Assembly (NCBI GenBank): GCA_030149405.1
Contig: JASBRM010000228.1
Location: forward strand, 1-10,035
From: Neptuniibacter sp.
Lineage (GTDB): Bacteria; Pseudomonadota; Gammaproteobacteria; Pseudomonadales; Balneatricaceae
Length of the DNA: 10,035 nt
Reading direction: 5' to 3'
Position numbers and translations under genes: made by a program
Shown here: positions 1-6,581 of the stretch, one piece after another
Position numbering within the stretch: the first letter of the stretch is position 1
Layout: the number at the start of each line of letters is the position of its first letter
The notes under the pieces: model-generated
What the model saw: only the letters and a program-made list of their open reading frames with translations
Told to the model about the DNA's origin: nothing
Databases searched by the model: none

Positions 1-1946
1 GTTCTATGCATCTGGGCCTTGAAGAAGCACCCAATGGATTTGAACGTATGGCTGAGTTTTACGCAGAACGTGCCCGTGGCGGTGTAGCTCTGATCGTAAC
101 CGGAGGCATCGGTCCAAACAAAGAAGGTGCTGTGCATGGTCATGCTGCGCAAATGGCTTCATCAGAAGATGTAAAAAACCACCGCATCGTGACGGATCGG
201 GTACATCAGGAAGGTGGCAAGATCTGTATGCAGATACTGCACACAGGCCGCTATGCCTACAACCCACAGCCAGTTGCGCCCTCTGCAATTCAGGCACCGA
301 TCAACCCATTCCCACCCAAAGAGCTTTCGGAAGACGATATTGAGCAGCAGATCAGAGATTTTGTGAACTGTGCATCCCTTGCAAAAGAAGCGGGATATGA
401 CGGTGTCGAAATCATGGGGTCAGAGGGCTATCTGATTAACCAGTTTATTGCCGCACGCACCAACCAACGTGATGATGACTGGGGGGGTGAATATGACCAG
501 CGTATACGCTTTGCTCTGGAAACCGTTCGAAGGGTACGTGAAGCCGTCGGTACTGACTTTATCATCATCTACCGCCTTTCAATGCTGGATCTGGTTGAAG
601 GCGGCAGTAGTTACGAAGAGATCGTACAACTTGGACTGGCAATTGAAAAAGCCGGCGCCACCATCATCAATACTGGCATCGGCTGGCATGAAGCCCGCAT
701 CCCGACTATCGCCACAAAGGTTCCTCGCGCTGCGTTTACCTGGGTCACAGCCAAGGTACGTAAGGCGCTGAATGTTCCGGTCATCGCCTCAAACCGAATC
801 AATATGCCCGCTGTGGCAGAAGAGGTCCTGGCCCGTGGTGATGCGGATATGGTCTCTATGGCCCGCCCGTTTCTAGCAGACCCGGAATTCGTGCAAAAAG
901 CCGCCGAAAACAGGGCCGATGAGATCAACACCTGCATCGGTTGCAATCAGGCTTGTCTGGATCACGTTTTCGTTGGCAAACTGACAAGCTGCCTGGTTAA
1001 CCCGCGTGCCTGTCATGAAACAGAACTGGTCATTACCCCAGCCACCGATATTAAGAACATTGCTGTAGTCGGTGCAGGACCAGCCGGTTTAGCCTTTTCC
1101 ACCACCGCAGCTCAACGCGGCCACAAAGTCACTCTGTTTGATGCAGCATCCGAGATCGGTGGCCAGTTCAATATTGCCAAGCGCATACCGGGTAAAGAAG
1201 AGTTCTACGAAACCCTGCGTTATTTCGGTAAGCAGATAGAGCTCACGGGAGTAAACCTTCAGCTAAACACTCAAGTAAGTGCAGAAACACTTCAGGAAGG
1301 CGGATTTGATCAGGTTGTACTTGCCACCGGCATCAGCCCTCGCACCCCGGATATTGACGGTGTTAACCACCCGAAAGTGCTCAGCTACCTGGATGTGATG
1401 AAGGGTGCTGAGGTTGGTCAGAAAGTCGCGGTCATCGGCGCAGGCGGTATTGGTTTTGATATCTCAGAAGTACTGGTACATCAGGGTGAATCCACCAGCC
1501 AGAACATCTCCGCCTTTATGCAGGAATGGGGTGTGGACATGAGCATGAACGCCCGAGGCGGTGTAGAGAACATGAAACCCGCCTTTGAACCGGCTGCGCG
1601 TGAGGTGTTCCTGCTGCAACGTAAGAAAAGCAAGGTAGGCAGCGGTCTGGGTAAAACAACCGGCTGGATACATCGTACCGATCTCGCCAAGAAAGGTGTG
1701 AAAATGCTCAACAAGTGTGAGTACCAGAAGATCGATGATCAGGGCTTACATCTGCAGGTCGATGGCGAACCGCAGTTGCTGGAAGTTGATAATGTCATTA
1801 TCTGTGCTGGGCAGGAGCCGAAACGTGATCTGGCTGACCAGATTAAAAATGTGCCTGTCCATCTGATCGGCGGTGCTGATGTGGCGGCGGAGCTGGATGC
1901 CAAACGTGCGATTCATCAGGGCACGCAGTTGGCTGCAACAATTTAA
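1..1946 (+). CDS. fadH: 2,4-dienoyl-CoA reductase (NADPH), FadH; 5' end cut by the window
   Basis: The enzyme reduces 2,4-dienoyl-CoA with NADPH, an auxiliary step in beta-oxidation of unsaturated fatty acids, using FMN, FAD and one 4Fe-4S cluster in the cytosol. Residues are numbered from the Met codon at position 6. The N-terminal half is an old-yellow-enzyme TIM barrel. The active-site Tyr is Y142 (GSEGYLINQF) and the His is H228 (GIGWHEAR), matching Tyr166 and His252 of the E. coli enzyme. The Fe-S cysteines C310, C313, C317 and C329 follow the expected CX2CX3CX11C pattern. An FAD dinucleotide fold (VVGAGPAG, about 354-361) and an NADPH fold (VIGAGGIG, about 476-483) follow. The frame stays open to the window edge: G-S-M-H-x-G-L-E-E matches E. 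coli FadH near residue 26, so about 24 codons are missing and the Met at 6 is internal. All cofactor residues are intact. Identification is near certain from recalled E. coli FadH. Confidence 0.96.
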   Translation, partial: SMHLGLEEAPNGFERMAEFYAERARGGVALIVTGGIGPNKEGAVHGHAAQMASSEDVKNHRIVTDRVHQEGGKICMQILHTGRYAYNPQPVAPSAIQAPINPFPPKELSEDDIEQQIRDFVNCASLAKEAGYDGVEIMGSEGYLINQFIAARTNQRDDDWGGEYDQRIRFALETVRRVREAVGTDFIIIYRLSMLDLVEGGSSYEEIVQLGLAIEKAGATIINTGIGWHEARIPTIATKVPRAAFTWVTAKVRKALNVPVIASNRINMPAVAEEVLARGDADMVSMARPFLADPEFVQKAAENRADEINTCIGCNQACLDHVFVGKLTSCLVNPRACHETELVITPATDIKNIAVVGAGPAGLAFSTTAAQRGHKVTLFDAASEIGGQFNIAKRIPGKEEFYETLRYFGKQIELTGVNLQLNTQVSAETLQEGGFDQVVLATGISPRTPDIDGVNHPKVLSYLDVMKGAEVGQKVAVIGAGGIGFDISEVLVHQGESTSQNISAFMQEWGVDMSMNARGGVENMKPAFEPAAREVFLLQRKKSKVGSGLGKTTGWIHRTDLAKKGVKMLNKCEYQKIDDQGLHLQVDGEPQLLEVDNVIICAGQEPKRDLADQIKNVPVHLIGGADVAAELDAKRAIHQGTQLAATI

Positions 1947-1963
1947 ACACCCACTCCATCTAT

Positions 1964-1999
1964 AAAGGGCAGCGGTTTTGAACAACCCTGCCCTTTTTT
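1964..1999 (+). terminator. Rho-independent terminator of fadH
   Basis: The arms AAAGGGCAG (1964-1972) and CTGCCCTTT (1988-1996) are perfectly complementary. An inner GGTT/AACC pairing (1974-1977 with 1984-1987) extends the stem past a one-base bulge. The stem runs into six T residues (1994-1999). It begins 17 nt after the fadH stop codon and separates fadH from the next + strand unit. Confidence 0.9.
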
Positions 2000-2088
2000 A
2001 TGACCGTAAACGCCACCTTTTTCCCTATCAATTTTCACGGTAATTCAAGCACCTAAGCAGGGTTTGAAAAATAATGTCATAAAAACTG

Positions 2089-2117
2089 GTGACTTTTGTT
2101 ATTGGCGATTCTATACC
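2089..2117 (+). promoter_or_regulatory. Candidate promoter for the propeller-transporter unit
   Basis: GTGACT (2089-2094) and TATACC (2112-2117) are spaced 17 nt apart; each matches 4 of 6 bases of the sigma-70 consensus. The predicted start of transcription near 2124 would leave about 70 nt of leader before the favoured ATG at 2196 and almost none before the ATG at 2127. A promoter is needed somewhere here because the fadH terminator lies upstream. The match is modest. Confidence 0.3.
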
Positions 2118-2195
2118 TAATAAAGCATGATTCAGGTAACCTTTCAGGCAGATCCAGAAAGGCCACCAAATATAAAAATAATTACTGGTTATCAG

Positions 2196-3302
2196 ATGTT
2201 CAAAAGAATTACTGGCAGTTCGTTACTGATACTCTGCTCACTATTTACACCTCTATCTCCATCTTCGGCCTCAGAACAACTGACGTCAGATCGTCTGTCT
2301 ACTTCAGCCCTCACCCGCGAAGGTGCTGAAAAGTCACTGCTGTTATCCGTCGCTAATACAGGCAAAAGACTGGTTGCTGCCGGAGAGCAAGGCGTCATAG
2401 TTTACTCGGATGATCAGGGCAAGAAGTGGCAACAGGCATCAGTACCCGCCAGTACACTGCTGACCAGTATTAAATTCACGGATACTCAGACTGGCTGGGC
2501 GATTGGTCACGATGGTCTGGTGCTTAAAACCGCCGATAGTGGCTCCAGTTGGAAATCCGTTCTTAGCGGTAACGATATTAACCAGTTACGAATCACGGCT
2601 CTTGAGAATCTGCTCGGTTCCATGACGACCGATAACTTCACACCCGAACAGATTGAAGATACCGAATATGCCTTGGATGATGCGGTCATCGCACAGGAAG
2701 AGGGGCCTACTTCACCCCTGCTGGATATGCTGTTTCTGAATTCCAGCCACGGTTTCCTGATCGGCGCCTACGGTACGATGCTCGAAACCAGGGATGCAGG
2801 ACAAAGCTGGCAGTTTATCGGGCATAAGCTACCGAACCCGGAAGGTTTTCACCTTAACCGCATCTATCAACTTAAATCCGGACGCTTGCTTATTCTCGGT
2901 GAAGCCGGGCTTCTGCTCGCCAGTGATGATAAAGGACAAAGCTGGCTAAACCTTGATTCTCCTTACGATGGTTCCTTCTTCTCAGCAGCAGAATCGGATG
3001 CTCTGTACATCATGGGTTTACGCGGCAACACCTTCCGTTTTGATGATCAAAACCAGAACTGGCAAAGAGTTGAGCTACCCGTCGCAGCCACCATCAACGA
3101 TGCAATTGTGGTTGAAGATCAGATTATCATGGTCGGTCAGGGCGGCACGCTGTTACGCCAGAAAGGCACTGGATTTGAGCCTCTGGGTAAACGTCAGCTA
3201 CGCACATTTACGTCCCTGACACAGGTGGCTGATTCACTGGTGATTACCGGTGAAACCGGCATTGTGCACCTATCGCTAAGTGGTAAGGAGGCTGCACAAT
3301 GA
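2196..3302 (+). CDS. Exported Ycf48/Hcf136-like beta-propeller protein
   Basis: This predicted periplasmic protein of 368 residues is built from Asp-box (BNR-like) repeats, as in the photosystem II assembly factor Ycf48/Hcf136. Non-photosynthetic bacteria carry relatives next to RND/MMPL transporters. Asp-box motifs of the form S/T-x-D-x-G-x-x-W lie at about residues 71-78 (SDDQGKKW), 112-119 (TADSGSSW), 198-205 (TRDAGQSW) and 243-250 (SDDKGQSW), with a decayed copy near 282-289 (FDDQNQNW). An acidic stretch at about 130-175 interrupts the blades. The ATG at 2196 is preferred over the in-frame ATG at 2127. It gives a textbook signal peptide (MFKRITG, a hydrophobic core, then SPSSA before SEQ), whereas the longer start would bury it. 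Neither start has a strong Shine-Dalgarno. There is no lipobox. The stop overlaps the transporter start as ATGA. A chaperone or substrate-handling role for the transporter is inference; no enzymatic activity is implied. Confidence 0.85.
   Translation: MFKRITGSSLLILCSLFTPLSPSSASEQLTSDRLSTSALTREGAEKSLLLSVANTGKRLVAAGEQGVIVYSDDQGKKWQQASVPASTLLTSIKFTDTQTGWAIGHDGLVLKTADSGSSWKSVLSGNDINQLRITALENLLGSMTTDNFTPEQIEDTEYALDDAVIAQEEGPTSPLLDMLFLNSSHGFLIGAYGTMLETRDAGQSWQFIGHKLPNPEGFHLNRIYQLKSGRLLILGEAGLLLASDDKGQSWLNLDSPYDGSFFSAAESDALYIMGLRGNTFRFDDQNQNWQRVELPVAATINDAIVVEDQIIMVGQGGTLLRQKGTGFEPLGKRQLRTFTSLTQVADSLVITGETGIVHLSLSGKEAAQ
3285..3291 (+). promoter_or_regulatory. Strong ribosome binding site for the RND transporter
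   Basis: AAGGAGG lies 7 nt before the ATG at 3299, inside the last codons of the propeller gene. With the ATGA overlap it points to coupled translation and a fixed ratio of the two proteins. Confidence 0.85.
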
Positions 3303-5665
3303 ACAAGCTATCCGCTCTGCTTTTGTGGCCTATCCAGACCAGCGAACGTCTGGCCGAATACTTTCTCTATACGCATCGCAAGCTGGTACTGGGCCTGTTC
3401 CTGATTGCTACGGTTATTCTGGGTTGGCAAGCCAGCCAGATCCGCCCGGATGCCAGCTTTATTAAGATGATCCCGTCCTCTCATCCTTATGTTGAGAACT
3501 ACATCAACTACCGCGATGACCTTGCCGGATTAGGCAACAGTATCCGTGTGGTGGTGGCTGCAAAAAATGGCGATATCTTCACTGCGGAATTTCAGGAAAC
3601 GTTGAAAAACGTTACCGATGAGCTGTTCTTCATTCCCGGTGTCGACCGCTCCGCCCTGAAATCTATCTGGACCCCTAACGTCCGCTGGACCGAGGTTACC
3701 GAAGAAGGTTTTGTCGGAGGTCCGGTTATTCCCGCTAAATACGATGGTTCCGCGCAAAGTCTGGAACAGGTAAGGACTAACATTCTGCGTTCCGGTCAGG
3801 TAGGTATTCTGGTTGCTAACGATTTCCGCTCTGCGATGGTTCAGGTGCCGCTGTTTGATAAGCACCCGGATACCGGTGAGCGCCTTAACTACCAAAGCTT
3901 TTCAGAACAAGTTGAAGAACTGATCCGTGATAAATACAGCTCAGACAGCATCGATATTCACATCACCGGGTTTGCCAAAATCGTCGGTGATCTGATCGAT
4001 GGTGCGACTGAAGTAGCTCTGTTCTTTGCCGTGGCATTCCTGATTACCCTTGCCCTGCTCTATCTCTACTCCGGTAGTGTTATGGGTACGATTGTGCCAC
4101 TGATCTGTTCCCTTGCTGCGGTTATCTGGCAGTTGGGCCTGCTCAAGATGCTGGGCTATGGTATCGACCCCTACTCCATGCTTGTGCCGTTTCTGGTCTT
4201 TGCCATTGCCGTCAGCCACGGTGTGCAGATTGTAAATACCATCACCCTGGAATCCGCGACCAATGGCGCCGATAAGATTCAGGCATCACGCCATGCATTT
4301 AAAACCATCTATATCCCCGGACTCACAGCCCTGATCTCAGACGGTATTGGGTTTATTACTTTGATGGTAATCCAGATTCAGGTGATTCAGGATCTGGCAG
4401 TCGCAGCTTCCATTGGTGTTGCAGTAATCGTACTGACCAACCTGATGCTACTGCCACTGCTGATGAGCTATGTAGGCGTGGGTAAAAATGCGATCGCCCG
4501 GGCAAAACGCAATATTGCAAAAGAGAACTCACACTGGCGCATGTTCTCTGTGTTCGCCACACCTAAAGGTGCCACCATGGCGATTACTGTTGCCCTGTTT
4601 ATGCTGGTTGGCGGTTTGTACTTCAGTCAAGATCTGAAGATTGGCGATCTTGATAAAGGCGCACCGGAACTGCGTCTGGACTCCCGTTACAACCTGGATA
4701 ACGCGTTTATCACCGACAACTACTCCACTTCCAGCGATGTCTTTGTGGTGATGGTCGCAACCGAAGAGGAACAGTGCAGCAGCTTCCAGACCCTGTCACT
4801 GGTTGACCGCTTCCAGTTCTACCTGCAAGGCATTGAAGGGGTGCAATCCAGTATATCCTTAACTGATGTCTCTGAGCGGGTAACTGCGGGACTGAACGAA
4901 TGGAACCTGAAATGGCGTTCTGTCAGCCGCAATCAGTTCGTAATCAACGCCTCCCTGGCTTACGTTCCCGCAGGTCTGATGAACAGCAACTGCTCGCTTC
5001 TTCCGGTCATCGTTTTCCTGGATGACCACAAAGCCGAGACCCTGAAAACCATCACCGCTGCCGTAGAAGACTTTACCGACAACCATCAGGTTGAAGGCAT
5101 TGAGTTCCTGATGGCCGCGGGTAAAGCCGGCTTTGAAGCCGCAACCAATGAAGTGATTGAAGATGCCCAGTACGAGATGCTGATCTGGGTATATTCCGTC
5201 GTCAGTATTCTCTGTCTGCTGACCTTCCGTTCCATCAGCACCGTGATCTGCATCATCGCGCCTCTGGCACTGACATCCGTGCTTTGCCAGGCATTGATGG
5301 CCCAACTGGGTATTGGCGTTAAGGTCGCTACCTTGCCTGTAATCGCTCTGGGTGTAGGTATTGGTGTCGACTATGGCATCTATATCTATTCGAAGATGAA
5401 AACCTACCTGGAGCAAGGCCATAGCCTAGCTGCAGCTTATCTGGAAACCCTGCAAAGCACCGGTAAATCTGTTGCCTTCACCGGTCTTACATTAGGTATT
5501 GGTGTGGTCCTCTGGGTACTCTCACCCATCAAATTCCAGGCGGATATGGGTATCCTGCTGACCTTTATGTTTATCTGGAACATGCTGGGAGCATTGATTC
5601 TGTTGCCGGCGATTGCCTGCCTGCTAAATCCTTACGGTAAGACGAGCAACAAAGTAGAACCCTAG
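3299..5665 (+). CDS. RND superfamily (MMPL/HpnN-like) transporter
   Basis: This inner-membrane transporter of 788 residues has the RND two-fold repeat. TM1 is at about 28-46, followed by a periplasmic loop to about 235. TM2-6 lie between about 237 and 392, and TM7 at about 425-442 is followed by a second large loop to about 625. TM8-12 lie between about 627 and 776. The second half carries the typical RND charged residue in GVGIGVDYGIYIY (D691). The equivalent site of the first half reads FAIAVSHGVQIVN, with S306-H307 in place of Asp-Tyr, so only one half keeps the acidic residue expected for proton coupling. Each periplasmic domain is smaller than in AcrB-type pumps, as in MMPL, HpnN and related lipid exporters. 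Cys493 and Cys565, both in the second loop, could form a disulfide. No membrane-fusion or outer-membrane partner gene is in view. Family assignment is firm; substrate unknown, with hydrophobic or lipid-like molecules the family precedent. Confidence 0.92.
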   Translation: MNKLSALLLWPIQTSERLAEYFLYTHRKLVLGLFLIATVILGWQASQIRPDASFIKMIPSSHPYVENYINYRDDLAGLGNSIRVVVAAKNGDIFTAEFQETLKNVTDELFFIPGVDRSALKSIWTPNVRWTEVTEEGFVGGPVIPAKYDGSAQSLEQVRTNILRSGQVGILVANDFRSAMVQVPLFDKHPDTGERLNYQSFSEQVEELIRDKYSSDSIDIHITGFAKIVGDLIDGATEVALFFAVAFLITLALLYLYSGSVMGTIVPLICSLAAVIWQLGLLKMLGYGIDPYSMLVPFLVFAIAVSHGVQIVNTITLESATNGADKIQASRHAFKTIYIPGLTALISDGIGFITLMVIQIQVIQDLAVAASIGVAVIVLTNLMLLPLLMSYVGVGKNAIARAKRNIAKENSHWRMFSVFATPKGATMAITVALFMLVGGLYFSQDLKIGDLDKGAPELRLDSRYNLDNAFITDNYSTSSDVFVVMVATEEEQCSSFQTLSLVDRFQFYLQGIEGVQSSISLTDVSERVTAGLNEWNLKWRSVSRNQFVINASLAYVPAGLMNSNCSLLPVIVFLDDHKAETLKTITAAVEDFTDNHQVEGIEFLMAAGKAGFEAATNEVIEDAQYEMLIWVYSVVSILCLLTFRSISTVICIIAPLALTSVLCQALMAQLGIGVKVATLPVIALGVGIGVDYGIYIYSKMKTYLEQGHSLAAAYLETLQSTGKSVAFTGLTLGIGVVLWVLSPIKFQADMGILLTFMFIWNMLGALILLPAIACLLNPYGKTSNKVEP

Positions 5666-5701
5666 AATATCCAGAGTTTAAAGGTGTGCAGGGTGGTGAA
5701 A

Positions 5702-5762
5702 AGAGCAAAATCAAAAACGATGGGGTTTGGATAGAAACCCAAACTGCAAATGATTCTGCTCT
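5702..5762 (-). terminator. Structured convergent intergenic region, possible terminator of the P-loop gene
   Basis: Read on the - strand, AGAGCAGAATC (5762-5752) pairs with GATTTTGCTCT (5712-5702) over 11 positions, with one G-U pair. On the + strand the same position would be an A-C mismatch, so the fold favours the - transcript. An inner hairpin forms between GGGTTT and AAACCC (5740-5735 with 5728-5723). T-rich runs follow the inner hairpin (GTTTTTG) and the outer stem (TTT). It lies about 60 nt past the stop of the P-loop gene and just beyond the stop of the convergent transporter gene. The T-runs are imperfect, so termination is a moderate call. Confidence 0.4.
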
Positions 5763-5824
5763 CTACCTTATATAAATTGGCACCTAAACATAAACCATGG
5801 CGCTATCTTGGTGTTACTGTCTGT

Positions 5825-6343
5825 TTAAGAATGAAGCATGCTATCGGTAAAGCGGTTCAACTCAGCAACAGAACTGATCACATAAACAGATTTATCCGCA
5901 GCCATTTCGTTAAGCTTTCGTGAAAAATCCTCATTCCAGAACTTAGGGCAAAGCTTCAGTGTTTTATAACTCTGAATCGAGCCTTTAAAGACTGAACTAC
6001 CCTCGGGCCAACCTTCTGGTTTAATAAACATCCCCTTCAGCAGCCGCTTAGTTACAAACCAGTAACTAACCGGATAAGGCAGGTCGATATAGATCAAAGT
6101 ATCCGCTGCATCCAGCCGCTCAAAGAAAGAGCTTAGAGGTCCAAAACCATCGATAATCCATTGCTCTGAACTAAGAATTTTTGCGTGCTCCTGATCGAAA
6201 ATTTTGCGATCAACCAGAGTGCCATCCTTGTTGTAAACGATGGAATCCAACGAACACAATGGAATACCCGTTGCTGCAGACAAACGCTTACTTAAAGCCG
6301 ATTTTCCACTGCCCGGCTTACCAAATACGGCTACTTTTTTCAT
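5825..6343 (-). CDS. P-loop nucleotide kinase-like protein (FlaR/adenylate-kinase-like)
   Basis: This small cytosolic NTPase of 172 residues has a clear Walker A, GKPGSGKS (8-15), right at the N-terminus. LDSIVY (32-37) fits the usual acceptor-side L-D motif. WIIDGFGPLSSFFERL (62-77) resembles the W-I-x-D-G-x-y motif of the so-called DNA topology modulation protein (FlaR) group. IYIDLP (84-89) serves as the Walker B-like strand, and basic residues at about 99-103 could form the lid. Members are annotated as adenylate kinase-like, but substrates are generally not established. The start is supported by AGGGAGG (6348-6354 on the + coordinates), 4 nt from the ATG. A strong intrinsic terminator lies only 42 nt upstream of the start codon, leaving little room for a promoter of its own. 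Expression may therefore depend on read-through or antitermination. Fold assignment is firm; function is unknown. Confidence 0.85.
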   Translation of the reverse strand: MKKVAVFGKPGSGKSALSKRLSAATGIPLCSLDSIVYNKDGTLVDRKIFDQEHAKILSSEQWIIDGFGPLSSFFERLDAADTLIYIDLPYPVSYWFVTKRLLKGMFIKPEGWPEGSSVFKGSIQSYKTLKLCPKFWNEDFSRKLNEMAADKSVYVISSVAELNRFTDSMLHS

Positions 6344-6385
6344 ACTACCTCCCTAGCTTAAACCAATCCCATGAGGCAGAAACAG

Positions 6386-6410
6386 AAAACCCGCCTCAGA
6401 GGCGGGTTTT
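6386..6410 (-). terminator. Perfect intrinsic terminator between hydrolase and P-loop gene
   Basis: AAAACCCGCCTC (6386-6397) and GAGGCGGGTTTT (6399-6410) are perfect 12-base inverted repeats around one central base, ending in T4 on either strand. The stem is very GC-rich. All flanking genes are on the - strand, so it stops transcripts coming from the hydrolase or from a promoter in 6411-6581. It is also positioned to act as the terminator half of an attenuator for the P-loop gene. Confidence 0.88.
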
Positions 6411-6442
6411 ACAAAATCTAAACATCACAAATCCCACCATTC

Positions 6443-6493
6443 CTAAGAAATGATGATAATTCGAGTGCTCTTTTGCGTTGGATTTGTGTTCAT
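6443..6493 (-). CDS. Possible 16-residue leader peptide with an Ile run
   Basis: The ORF reads MNTNPTQKSTRIIIIS and ends in TAG. Codons 12-15 are ATT ATC ATC ATT, four isoleucines in a row. AGGA lies 7 nt before the ATG, a reasonable ribosome binding site. It sits 33 nt before the intrinsic terminator, and its early codons contain the strand that pairs with the downstream segment. Runs of one amino acid just before a terminator are typical of leader peptides. However, the following gene, a P-loop kinase-like protein, has no known link to isoleucine. A chance ORF of this size is quite possible. Confidence 0.25.
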   Translation of the reverse strand: MNTNPTQKSTRIIIIS

Positions 6494-6499
6494 TCAGCT

Positions 6500-6570
6500 A
6501 TCCTGCTAGATGGCATGGTTTATGTCAACGGACAGCCAGAACATATCTAGTATGCTCCCTGGCATTTCAA
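6500..6570 (-). promoter_or_regulatory. Two overlapping candidate promoters behind the hydrolase gene
   Basis: On the - strand a TTGAAA (6570-6565) stands 17 nt before GATATG (6547-6542). Further on, a perfect -35 box TTGACA (6528-6523) stands 17 nt before CAGGAT (6505-6500), a weak -10 that keeps A2 and T6. The first would place the whole leader ORF and its ribosome site in the transcript. The second would start at about 6493, giving a leaderless mRNA or a small RNA of about 110 nt ending at the 6386-6410 terminator. Neither -10 is good. Confidence 0.3.
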
Positions 6571-6581
6571 TTTACAGGATC

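Larger units (their letters stand above)
6386..6493 (-). promoter_or_regulatory. Candidate transcription attenuator (or small RNA) upstream of the P-loop gene
   Basis: On the - strand four segments can pair in two exclusive ways. Segment 1, CACAAATCC (6488-6480), pairs perfectly with GGATTTGTG (6434-6426) in segment 2. Segment 2, read as GGTGGGATTT (6438-6429 or within one base), can instead pair with AAAACCCGCC, the end of the terminator stem transcribed first (on the - strand), over nine of ten positions with one G-U pair and one mismatch. Segments 3 and 4 are the perfect terminator. Segment 1 lies inside a possible leader ORF (6443-6493). This is the classic attenuator logic, but the proposal rests on pairing read by eye. 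A roughly 110-nt stand-alone sRNA ending at the same terminator is the alternative. Confidence 0.35.

Noticed and set aside
611..946. 111-codon - strand frame opposite fadH
   Set aside because: Ala/Ser/Arg-rich antisense of a well-conserved enzyme region; no independent support.
2127..2195. 23-codon N-terminal extension of the propeller protein from the ATG at 2127
   Set aside because: It would place a charged, proline-rich stretch before an otherwise perfect signal peptide, and the candidate promoter leaves almost no leader for it. The ATG at 2196 is preferred.
3530..3895. 121-codon - strand frame opposite the transporter's first periplasmic loop
   Set aside because: Antisense shadow with no recognisable motif, ribosome site or context.
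4859..5422. 187-codon open frame on the - strand inside the transporter gene
   Set aside because: It lies entirely opposite a strongly supported RND coding sequence; its His/Gln/Asp-rich composition is the antisense of membrane-protein codons and shows no domain.
6181..6453. 90-codon + strand frame spanning the P-loop gene start and the terminator
   Set aside because: It crosses a perfect terminator hairpin and overlaps the Walker A region antisense; no domain is visible.
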